Shown piece by piece: positions 37,407 through 47,628 of a DNA stretch of 64,000 bases. Within the stretch, counting starts at the first letter, position 1, and every line of letters begins with the position of its first letter. Below the pieces are notes generated by a model. The model saw nothing but the letters and a program-made list of their open reading frames with translations, was not told the DNA's origin and did no database searches. The stretch is from Aedes albopictus (Eukaryota > Arthropoda > Insecta > Diptera > Culicidae), in the NCBI RefSeq assembly GCF_035046485.1, contig NC_085136.1:74479734-74543733 (forward strand), given 5' to 3'. Both the position numbers and the translations under genes were made by a program.

Positions 37407-37829
37407 CACCGACGAACCGACGTGACAGTGACGATCCAAAACTGTCCCCCCCTAATTTAGGGAAGATTCAAATATTACGTCCATCGTTTTTCGGGATTTC
37501 TAGACCCCCCCTCCCCCCTCTGTCACGCACTTTTCCTATACCCAATACACGTACTGTCACACTTTTCTAGACCCCCCCTCCCCCAAATCATGGACGTAAT
37601 TTTTGAACGTTCCCTTAACGGTCGACCAGCGAAGCGAGCGATCGCTTCTGTCAAATCAGCACAGACGCGAACCGTTTCCTATATGAACACACGGGGGTTT
37701 GGTGTCGAGCTATCAAATCATCGCGAGCCGTTATAGAGGTGGCGATAGTGTTCGGCTATTTTTCATCATGGCGTCGCGGACAACAAATTTGAATTTATTT
37801 GTTCTAGCTGTCACGTCGGTTCGTCGGTG
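37407..37829. repeat. MITE with CACCGACGAACCGACG ends, copy 2
   Basis: Same family as 217-481. It is flanked by GTTGCAT on both sides. It is longer than copy 1 only because of a nested element at 37460-37615. Confidence 0.9.
37460..37615. repeat. Nested TA-flanked MITE
   Basis: The ends GGGAAGATTCAAATATTACG and CGTAATTTTTGAACGTTCCC are inverted, with TA at 37458-37459 and 37616-37617. The sister copy at 217-481 reads AAATTTAACGGTCG without it, which is the empty site. Confidence 0.92.
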
Positions 37830-38954
37830 GTTGCATTACCAACCCGACTTCAGTTTCGCTTATATTGTCGGGCCGCCACCAAACCGGACGTCGCACAATC
37901 AAGTCGCGACGCGACCCAACTCTCGACGTTTTTGAATTATGTCAAAAGTAGTGCGCATCCTTCCCGTTGTTGTCAGCAACACAGCGCACTAGATGCGAAA
38001 CAGTTGCTTGTGGACCAAGAAAATGGCCATTTTTGATTTAATGTCTGTCTTGATTCCAACCGGATAGACAATACTAAAGTTTGTTTGACGTTTGTTTGTT
38101 TACACATTTTCCGCCAATCCAGTTCCTGAAGGAGCAGAGCACCACCGGAAAACACTGAAAGGGACTAGTCACACGGATAAACGATCTAAACACGCGAGAT
38201 ACTTGAAAAGATATTTTTATTGAATTGAATAAAAACGAGTTTTTATTGAATTCCTTTTGTTACGAAGCGTGAGGTTACACTGATACTGAAATTGATTTTG
38301 ACATTTGAATAGCAAAGTAACTTGGTACAGAAGGTAGTCACTGTTTCTTCGCGTCGTGGTAGTAGCAGGGAGGGTGTTGTACACTCCCGTGCCAAAGTTT
38401 GGGGTCACCCCCTCAAAAACATGGAAATGTTTTTCGGTCATATCTCAGTCATCTTTCGTTTAATCCAGTCGTTCTTAGACTATTTCGGAAGATAAAGAGT
38501 TAGATTTGATTCGTAGGTACTTTTCACGAATTGTATATGAAATTTTTAGTATAAAAAGTTTACCTAAACTTACATGTTTTTCCTAAATCTGTACGAAAAA
38601 TTGTTTTCCGTGTAATTTAAAATTGGGTCGACCAAATTTTAAAATTAAAGTTGCATTACAGTCCCATTTCTCTCATCTTTGAGAGCCATCCATTAGATTT
38701 TAACGGAAAAAATCATAACATAATTTAAATTATAGAGTTAGGTTTACAAGTCACCGTGCAAAGGTTTGGGGTCACCTTCCAAATGAAGTCTGAGTCGGAT
38801 TTTTGATCAAATCGTTATTTTTTTTTTTGTAGAACTTTAATTCTTTCATTGATAGTTGAATGGCAAGACTCAGAAATGGTTATGAAATGTTCATAAACTA
38901 AGTTTTAGACTAAGTTAAGGTAGAAAATGGTATATATCTATATATATATATATA
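37830..38954. other. Non-coding stretch with a direct repeat
   Basis: GTGCCAAAGTTTGGGGTCACC near 38391 recurs as GTGCAAAGGTTTGGGGTCACC near 38756 in the same orientation. No gene is supported. Confidence 0.5.
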
Positions 38955-40118
38955 CAGGGTGTTAGGTTCATGAGTGCAAACTTTTCAAAGGGTGATAGAG
39001 GACCATAAATGGTGAAAAAAATTGTTCTACGCATATGGTCAAATCTCAACCGTTACGTAGTTATTGAACTCCCCGTGTTTTTGACTCTTAATGCCTTAAC
39101 TGGCTATAACTTTAAAATGGTCAAACTTATCGCAGTTTCTTTACCCTTATTCGAAAGATTATTGAATTTTCTATCAAATGACATCTTTCAACCGATTGGT
39201 TTAGTTAAGGTGAATATATAACGAAGCCACACCTCGAATTTCCAAGAGCACAAATCTGAAGAACCGAATGTCGGTTTGAGCTGAAAAGTTGATCGATTGG
39301 TCACCACCAGCGGGTAACCAATCGATCAACTTTTCAGATTAAACCGACATTCGGTTCTTTAGATTTGTGCTTTTGAAAATTCGAGGTGTGGCTTCGTCAT
39401 ATATTCACCTTAAATGACTAAGTTTTCTAGAGCAAAATAGCTAAAAATAGCGTGTTTTAATTTGTTTATGTCAATTATCTTTGAAACATGCGTAATAAAT
39501 TAAAATTCTTTCTTTGGCAAAGTCGTGGCCCCTATTCCACTCTACAATTCGTTCTTTAACGCCAAACTTCTAATTCTTATCGTTTCCTTGCAATTTTAAT
39601 TTAAATGTGCGGCACAGTGTGCAAAAAGGTGCTTACCATGACGATTTCAAATTTATGATCTGAAATGCGACGTTTAAATCGAAATTGCAAGAAAACGATA
39701 AGAGATAGAAGTTTGACGTCAAAGAACAAATTGTAGAGTGGTACAGGGGCCACAACTTTGCCAAAGAAAGAATTTTAATTTATTACACATTTTTCAAAGA
39801 TAATTGACAAATACAAATCAAAACGCACAACTTTTAAGTTATTTTCTCTAGAAAACTGCGTTATTTAACTAAACCAATCGGTTGAAAGATGCCATTAGAT
39901 AGAAAATTCAATAATCTTTCGAATAAGGGTAAAAAAACTGCGATAAGTTTGACCATTTTAAAGTTATAGCCAGTTAAGGCATTAAGAGTCAAAAACACGG
40001 GGAGTTCAATAACTACGTAACGGTTGAGATTTGAGCATATGCGTAGAACAATTTTTTTCACCATTTATGGTCCTCTATCACCCTTTAAAAGGTTTGCACT
40101 CAGGAACCTAACACCCTG
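38955..40118. repeat. Foldback element with CAGGGTGTTAGGTTC ends
   Basis: CAGGGTGTTAGGTTCATGAG is inverted at the right end (CTCAGGAACCTAACACCCTG). The arms extend about 460 bp each, so most of the element is one imperfect palindrome with its centre near 39640. It is flanked by TA repeats. A 201-bp element sits in the left arm only. Confidence 0.88.
39209..39409. repeat. TTAA-flanked hairpin MITE nested in a foldback arm
   Basis: GGTGAATATATAACGAAGCC and its near complement at the right end form arms of about 95 bp. TTAA lies at 39205-39208 and 39410-39413. The right arm of the host palindrome has the empty site GGTTTAGTTAAATAACG. A TTAA TSD suggests a piggyBac-type source. Confidence 0.9.
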
Positions 40119-40120
40119 TA

Positions 40121-40960
40121 TATATAAATGCAGTGGCATACGTGGGACCGCGCATAACTTGCGAACGGATGGTCCGATTCGGGTCGTCTGAGTTTTGTTC
40201 TGTTAGTTTTCACCCAAGGAAGGTTTATGAGGCAAAATACATGGAAAAAATGAGAATTTTTGAAAATCGATCTTCCATACATTTTGACCGGGGACTTGGT
40301 CTTGGCTAGAAACTTAAAACGTCAAAAAACGCAGTAGGCAAGACAAAGTTTGCCGGGTACAGCTATATATATATATATAAATGCAGTGGCATACGTGGGA
40401 CCGCGCATAACTTGCGAACGGATAGTCCGATTTTGGTCGTCTTAGTTTTGTTCTGTTAGTTTTCACCCAAGGAAGGTTTATGAGACCTAAAACATGGACA
40501 AATTGGGTTTTTAAATTAAGAAAAATTCAATGATATTTTATTTTTAAACAAAAGAGCACCTTTTTCTGAGCCGCTATGATTTTTTTCAGATTTTTAGAAC
40601 TTTATTTTGGTATCTTAAATCAATTTCAAAGAGATTTTTTGAAATCACCTTTTGACAGCTGGGAACTGCTTGACAGCTCCGCTCAGTACAAAATGCGACG
40701 AGGGGTGATTCGACAAATCGCTTCCATACAAATTTCAATTTGATTTTTAAATAGGTTCCCGGGCACCAAAATTGATGAAAATTTGGATTTTGGCTCAGTT
40801 TGGCATGCTGATTCAGAATATGAAATTATCTCAACACCACTAAAGAAGCCAATTGAGAGTTTTCGAAAATCGATTTTCTATACCTCTTCCAGCGGGGACT
40901 TGGGCTTGGCTAGAAACTTGAAACGTCAAAAAACGCAGTAGGCAAGACAAAGTTTGGAAG
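40121..40960. repeat. Two copies of one repeat, different lengths, in a row
   Basis: Both copies start after TATATATA with AATGCAGTGGCATACGTGG (40127 and 40379) and end with CGCAGTAGGCAAGACAAAGTTT (about 40352 and 40957). The first is about 235 bp, the second about 580 bp; the first looks like an internal-deletion form. The family is not identified. Confidence 0.7.
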
Positions 40961-40973
40961 GCAACTATGCATA

Positions 40974-41433
40974 CACTGAAAATAATCGACACGCCTCATC
41001 CATGTTCTTTTACACGTTAATGTATCGTTTAAAACAGCACGCTATATCAACGTGTAATTCTTTTGAATCAGATGTTGAATAGTTGAGGTTCTGAACCACT
41101 GTTTTTTACACATGATTTTATGGTGTTTGACAGTATGTTTATGTATCGATAATGGAAATGGTTCGCCTATAACGTAATGTACATTACCAAACTCGCCCGC
41201 GGTAAGTATGTCCTACCATACTTCATTTTTTTCAATGAACAGGGACTCGCAGCTGGGTGCCTGTACTGATATTCTAAGAAATTTGACATTTATGATGCCA
41301 AACTAACGTGTTTTACACATGATTTCGAAAAGTAGATTTATGACTGGTTTGACACGTTAAATTGAGATGTTTCCTAAGTGGTGAAAATTCATGTTTGAAA
41401 CATGTGGCTCGAACGTGTAGAATATTTTCAGTG
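40974..41433. repeat. TA-flanked element with CACTGAAAATA ends
   Basis: CACTGAAAATAATCGACACG is inverted imperfectly at the right end (CGTGTAGAATATTTTCAGTG). TA is at 40972-40973 and 41434-41435. There is no coding content. Confidence 0.75.
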
Positions 41434-41437
41434 TATA

Positions 41438-42155
41438 TAAAACTAAAAACTACGCATGAGTAAACTAGTTTTTAGTATTTCAATGCGTACATTTAGTTAA
41501 GTTTCCTTATTTCTAAAATTTAGATCCACGGTCTTTGGAGCATGATTGAACAAGTTATTTTGGTGGAATAAATTCTCTGTTTGGTGTGCTGGTGTTTTAT
41601 AAGACAACATATTTTAAATATTTTAATGGTAAATATTGAAAATTTTATACTTTATACAGTACACATATACTCTTAATATATTCTTATAATCTACAGGATT
41701 ACAACTCCGTGATTCCTCTATGTTGTGTGATCGAGTCCGGACCCAGGAAGGGTGCCACCGAGTTCTCAACTTAGCGCAGCGCATACTTAAGTATTTATAA
41801 ATATTATTCAATATTTTTTTTAATTATAAATAAACTTAATCATGATTTTCAATAAATACTATATCAAGTAAACAACTGGGTTAAAAGTCTAAAAGAAAGT
41901 CCGAGAGTTACTTAAAATTAGTCATTTAATGCATAAAAAATATTTATTTGCATGAACTGTCAACTTTACAATAAATACTAAAAAGTATGCATTGGTATAC
42001 TAAATAGGATTAAGTTTTGCAGTAACTACTCATTGTTTAGTAACTTAATGCATGAACCCAGTCGAACCTGCATTTTGCATGAAAAATATGCATTATTGAC
42101 TTCTTTTATTTCTGAGTGTAAGGCGCAAGGTGTCATTCTACTCCCACACTCCTCC
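41438..42155. other. Non-coding AT-rich stretch
   Basis: No supported gene or repeat pair. Confidence 0.4.
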
Positions 42156-42157
42156 TA

Positions 42158-42550
42158 CACTGAAATAAATTTTGTTGTAGAAACTACCGATTCCATGGTA
42201 AAATACTAACCGTACCTATGATTCTCAACCGACAGCTATTTCCTGTTAATTCCACTAAAGCACTGTCAATTTAACTAGCAGTGCTGTTAACATTACCAAA
42301 AATAATCTAAATTTAATAGCTGGGCATTGTATTTTTAACCATACCGTGTTGTAAGATGCGTGTCCAGGAAGAATTGACAATGTTTTGTTGTTAAGGCGAC
42401 TACGCTTTTAGTCAAATTAACTGCAATGCATTGTTACTTCAATCATATTTCAGTGAACTTAACAGATTTTGTTGTCGGTTGAGAATCATAGGTACGGTTA
42501 GTAATTTTACTATGGAATCGGTAATTTCCACAACAAAATTTATTTCAGTG
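42158..42550. repeat. 393-bp MITE, copy 1
   Basis: The ends CACTGAAATAAATTTTGTTG are inverted with arms of about 80 bp. TA is on both sides (42156-42157, 42551-42552). Confidence 0.9.
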
Positions 42551-42552
42551 TA

Positions 42553-42731
42553 GAATGACCACCGACTCAATTTAAACCGATAGTCCAATCCGATCGATGA
42601 ACTTATTGAACATCAAGCGTCCCAACGGCTTTGTTAGGGCGTCTGCAATCATCTCGGCCGACGCACAGTGTTTTATTTCGCCGATTTCGCGATCAAAATT
42701 GAATATCTTCAAAACTAATGATTTTAGGTAC
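42553..42731 (-). pseudogene. Copia-type Pol C-terminal fragment
   Basis: The minus strand encodes EIKHCASAEMIADALTKPLG followed by a short tail and stop, which is the conserved end of the RNase H of Ty1/copia elements (family motif ADxxTKPL). It lies between two inverted copies of a 393-bp MITE, which cut it off at both sides. Nothing more of the element is seen. Confidence 0.75.
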
Positions 42732-43124
42732 ACTGAAATAAATTTTGTTGTGGAAACTACCGATTCCATAGTAAAATTACTAACCGTACCTATGATTCTC
42801 AACCGACAACAAAATCTGTTAAGGTAACTGAAATATGCTTGAAATTACAATGCATTGTAGTAAATTCAACTAAAAGCATAGTCGTCTCAACAACAAAACA
42901 TTGTTAATTTTTCCAGGACACGCATTTTACAACACAGTATGGTTAAAAATACAATGCTCATTTGTTAAATTAAGATTATTTTTGGTTATGTTAACTGCCC
43001 TGCTAGTTAAGTTAACAGTGTTTTAGTGAAATTAACTGGAAATTGTTGTCGGTTGAGAATCATAGGTACGGTTAGTAATTTTACTATGGAATCGGTAGTT
43101 TCCACAACAAAATTTATTTCAGTG
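42732..43124. repeat. 393-bp MITE, copy 2 (inverted)
   Basis: The same ends and the same length as 42158-42550, in the opposite orientation as judged from the interior. TA is at 42730-42731 and 43125-43126. Confidence 0.9.
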
Positions 43125-43126
43125 TA

Positions 43127-44387
43127 CATGTTGTCTTCGGAGAAGTTTTTTGATAAAAAAGGGCGCATATTTTGCAAAAATCAGTTTGATGATTAATCCA
43201 CCTAAAAGTGAGTTAGAAAATTTATTTTTTCTAAACTCACTTTTAGAGCCAAGGTGTCTTCGGCAAAGTTGTAGAGAATCAAAATACAAAAAACTTTGCC
43301 AAAGACACCAATGTCCTATGTCTTCAAAATTTTGAGATACAAAGAATTTAGTATAAAAACCCCTTAAAACCTGTTTTTTCAGTATAACTCTTGACTGGTA
43401 TTTTATTAATTTTTCAAACCTTCTACAAAGTTATCACAAATGACAAAATACATGTTTTTGTAGAAGGAATCAAGATTCTATCTCTTATAGGAAAAAAGTT
43501 ATTACAGATTTTCTCCTTATTTTAGGTCAACTTTAACCTTAAAAATCTCCATTCTACGCAAAATTACGCAGCTGAAATTTTGACAGCTGATTCTTCTATG
43601 TTTTTACTATCACGTAACGGTAATAACTTTTGTACACTTCAGGAAACACAGCCTTTTTTAACTAAACAAATGTCTGATATTTTTCATTTTTTCAACTAAA
43701 GAACCTTGTTTTTTCTTCTCCCACTGTGATTTTCATCAAATCTGTGCATGCAGCATCAATGAGCGGCAAAACCACTACAATATTATTGACTAACCATTCA
43801 TATGCAAGATAAAAACAGGCACATCTCCTGCACCTGTCCTACCAGTCCTATTGTATGACAAATGAGAAATAAAAAAAAGACACTCGCGATTGTATCTCAC
43901 ACCTAGACCTTTTCAGTCAGTATATAATCACATAAAGGTTTCTGACGTTTGATCACCTTTCTCTTTTTGGCTCACTGGGAGAACGTGTTTGTTTTCATAG
44001 GGAAACGTTTCTCTATGAAACCATTAAGGTGAAACGGGATGCCGTGTTATTTTCCCTATCTTGCCTCCCTTTCTAACAATTTGCCTCCCGTTCGCCCTTA
44101 AACAAAAAACGCTGACTGTGACAACCAATCAGAAAGCGCAAACAAGTGTTGCGTACAGTATGCGGCAGGAAAAAATGCGAAAGTGTTTTTCAACTTCAAA
44201 CCTCATTTTCGTCCATTTGACATTAACCAATCTATGTTTCAACGTTCCATGATCTATAATAGGCTAGTTTTCTGAAAAGTGGGGTGAAATTAAAAACTTT
44301 TACAACTTGAGGGTGAAATTAAAAACTTTTACAACTTGATTTTGGTAGACCATGATTTATTCTTGAAACTACCATGTGCTGGGTTTA
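43127..44387. other. Non-coding stretch
   Basis: Only small structures are seen: an inverted pair around AAGTGAGTTAGAAAA (43207-43245), and a perfect 29-bp direct duplication of GGGTGAAATTAAAAACTTTT plus nine bases at 44283-44340. No gene is supported. Confidence 0.5.
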
Positions 44388-45815
44388 ATTTACCATGCCG
44401 CTTGATGTTTACATTTTATGGTATTTTTTACTAAAATCTCGTAGTTCATTTTACCATGCGCGTGCTAAACGGTATGCAAGAACATAGTAAGTTTAACCAT
44501 TGTGAAATAGTTGCAGTTACTATGCATGTGGCTCGGCCAGTGGTGGTGGTTCTGTCATCTGTTTTTGTTTACATTAAAAAAGAGCTGGTGATTTAATTTA
44601 ATTACATTTATATCAACAAATAAATGATATTGAATAACACAATAAATTTAAAATAGGTATATAAATATCTTTCGAAAACCCTATGGTGGCGCTCCTTTTT
44701 TCGTTGGCATTTAGGAGTCTGGAAGTTTGTGGTGTTCGGAAGAGGCATGCATTGGTGGAACCGAGAACAGATCCGGCACCGGAGAATCAACTGAACTCAT
44801 CAATCATCTAGGTCTAGGGTGACGTTGCTCGAGAACTAAACCTGCTTGTGCTGGGGTAATGCGGTTCCGATTGAGGATACTTGTGCGTGGTGAAATGTGA
44901 GAGTCCTGGCCGAGGCTTCTTCATGAAGGGAGTGGCCACTCAGCCCAGAACATTCAAGGGATGTTCCTGGAAGTGTTGCTGCTGGTCGACTTGCTTTTGG
45001 TTCAACTCAGTGTGCTTTGGGTCTTTGGGAGGTTCCGAGATCGCGACTCGATATTCCGGTGGATAGAAAATTGCTTACATGATTATCCCTGGACCGGGTG
45101 CCATCATTTGGAAGCGGAGATTTTTGCGATACAACAGTTACTAGAGATAGGAATTCTGCTTGTTCGGTTGAATCGGTTCGGTAGTATGGCATTCGGAATT
45201 GGTTCAGTGAAGGCATTCTTGGAGGATGCCACCGGAAGCTAGATTGCTGCAATAAATATCGGAACTTCCGAGTGCCTTCAAGGTGACATCATAAGAGCTG
45301 CTGGTTTTTAAAATCATTTTCTACCGGTAAAACAATCTTCCACAATGACGGTGGGAAAGGCTTCCGAAAATATCAGCAGCCTTAAAATCGGCAGGTGGCG
45401 AGGTGATGCGGGTTCTGATGGAGAGAAATAATAAGCATTAATCGATTAAATTGACGATTGAGTCACACTCACTATAGGAACTATAGAAATCTCGGCAGAC
45501 ACTTTTCACTAAATTGTTCATTAACTTCACTTAATAATGATGAACTCCTCAAACACGATGGCAAAATATTAAACCTAAGTAAATTTTAACAAAGAAACTT
45601 TCAAAACAATAAGGCAACGGTATTTGTTATAAATAAACATGGGAATAGTAGTAGGCATACATAAAAATTGTCCTGACAAACATGAATGGTATTATCAAGA
45701 TAACCACATTTGATGGTATTTTTTACTATTTACACACCATTAGTAATTTCAACAGAAACATAGTAATTATCACTGAAAACATATTCACAATTACTATTTT
45801 TCGGCATGGTAAAAT
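44388..45815. repeat. Possible element with AATTTACCATGCCG ends
   Basis: AATTTACCATGCCG near 44388 is inverted at 45804-45817 (CGGCATGGTAAAATT). The interior has short open frames without similarity to anything I know. Weak support. Confidence 0.4.
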
Positions 45816-45830
45816 TAAAAATGGATGAAT

Positions 45831-46083
45831 CACAGACAAACAGACGTAACACTTTGAACATTTTTCGATTCAAATCATAGTCACGGAAACATATTCGCCC
45901 AATACTAATAGGACTATGTTTGGCCGACCACCAACTAGATGGCGGTAGTGAGCAAACGTCAAACTCGAATAAAAACGATGCGAGCGCCACGGTTGGGCAG
46001 TTGGCCAACTATCAAATTTTGAAAAAGACCGTTAAATCGGTGTACGATGGGAATTATCAGAGTGTTACGTCTGTTTGTCTGTG
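45831..46083. repeat. hAT-like MITE, CACAGACAAACAGACG ends
   Basis: CACAGACAAACAGACGTAAC is inverted at the right end. The TSD GATGAAT is at 45824-45830 and 46084-46090 (8 bp, GGATGAAT, if the last G is counted). Same family as 7061-7314. Confidence 0.92.
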
Positions 46084-46182
46084 GATGAATAGTCAATGTT
46101 ACTCTTATTTTTTTTTTTCAGTGTGTGTTGACGAACAAGCTACTACCTCGACTACTACTACATATCAATATTTAATGCAAAC

Positions 46183-46345
46183 TATAGAGTCAGTCTAGTT
46201 AGAGTCTGGCGGACTGTCATTTTCGATCGGAGCCAATCGAGCATGACGTCACGGTTTAGCATTTATCGGTGAGGACACTATGACGTCATGCTCGATTGGC
46301 TCCGGTCGAAAGTGACAGTGCGCCAGACTCTAATTATAGGGACTC
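46183..46345. repeat. Hairpin MITE in element C gag
   Basis: The arms TAGAGTCTGGCGGACTGTCA and the matching complement meet near 46265. TAATGCAAAC lies on both sides (46173-46182 and 46346-46355). The gag frame continues across when it is removed. Confidence 0.9.
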
Positions 46346-46355
46346 TAATGCAAAC

Positions 46356-47628
46356 CGGAGCTGCCAGAACTGCTCAAGGGGCAGCGGTTCCACCCACGTT
46401 CGCGTTCGAGCCATTCGACAAAAACAAAACCAAATGGTCTCGTTGGGTAAAACGATTGGAAGGCGCTTGCGAAATCTTTGGTATACCTGACGACAAGAAG
46501 AAGAACATGTTGCTCCACTACATGGGAGCGGAAACCTACAACGTCCTTTGCGATCATCTTTCTCCTGAGGAACCTGAAGCTAAAACGTATGCGGAAATTG
46601 TTACAGCACTTGGCGACTATTTCGACCCGGCACCATTGGAGATGGTGGATCTATGGAAATTCCGACAGCGGATGCAACGAGAAAGTGAGTCGATTGTGGA
46701 ATATATTACGGCGTTGCAACGAGAGGCGAAATATTGTGACTTCGGCGACTATTTGCCCAAGGGATTGCGTAACCAACTGGTTTTCGGATTGAGGAGTAAT
46801 CGTACCCGGACTCGCTTGATCGAGGAGAAGAATTTGACGTTCGACAAAGCGAAACAAATTGCGCTCTCCATGGAAGCCTCGGGTGAAGCGGCAGAAGTAC
46901 TCAACCGGCAGATGCATGAAGTAAACCTGATGGAGAGGAGGAAGTCTCAACCGAGACGGGGAACTACGACGACACTAGGCAGCAAGGTAACTAACCCTAC
47001 TAATCAATGTTTGTGTTTCCGTTGCGGGAGCGAGACCCACCTGGCAAACAAATGTGAGCACATGAACAAAATCTGTGGACTTTGCCACAAGAAAGGTCAC
47101 TTAAGGCGAGTGTGTCTGAGCTCCAACAGCGACAATAAGCAATCTGTTAATGCTAACGTAAACAAGAGCAAAGCGAAGAAACACTCCATGCATCTTGTTG
47201 AAGGTGAAGATGAGTCGGAGTCGGATTGCTCAAACGACGATATGATTCAAGTTGTTGAAGTTTGTAACCTGGAGAGCGATGTTAAAGATTTGTCTAAAAT
47301 TTACCTCAAAGTTATGGTAGGTGAGTCATTGATCAAATTTGAGGTTGATAGTGGATCACCAGTATCTCTGATTAGCAATGCTGACAGGACCAAGTATTTG
47401 AAAGACGTACCATTGCTACCGACTGACATTGAACTACGAAGCTGTTGTGGTAATAAAATTGGGGTTCTGGGTGTTGTTAATGCGGAGGTTGCTTTTGAGG
47501 GTCAATCGAACCAGATGCGATTGTTTATGGTGGATGCTGCACGTCGTCCGTTGTTGGGTCGTGAATGGATGCCGCACCCTACGCCTCGATTGGAACGAGA
47601 TTATGAGAGGGACGGTTGTAGATGTTAA
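46356..47628 (+). pseudogene. Element C gag-protease
   Basis: Capsid-like region FEPFDKNKTKWSRWVKRLE, YFDPAPLEMVDLWKFRQRMQ, then two CCHC zinc knuckles (CFRCGSETHLANKC and CGLCHKKGHLRRVC) and an aspartic protease FEVDSGSPVSLIS. The first codons lie upstream of the nested MITE (about 46124-46172). Near 47580 the frame slips; the RT part continues in another frame, so the polyprotein is broken. Confidence 0.8.

Noticed and set aside
38955..40118. Two similar short frames starting MVKKIVLRI on opposite strands
   Set aside because: They are the mirrored arms of the foldback element.
41690..41780. Possible tRNA-like stretch with GATCGAGTCCGGACC
   Set aside because: It resembles a B box only; there is no A box at the right distance and no acceptor stem pairing.
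46288..46345. The apparent start of the element C gag frame
   Set aside because: These codons lie in the nested MITE; the real upstream gag codons are at about 46124-46172.
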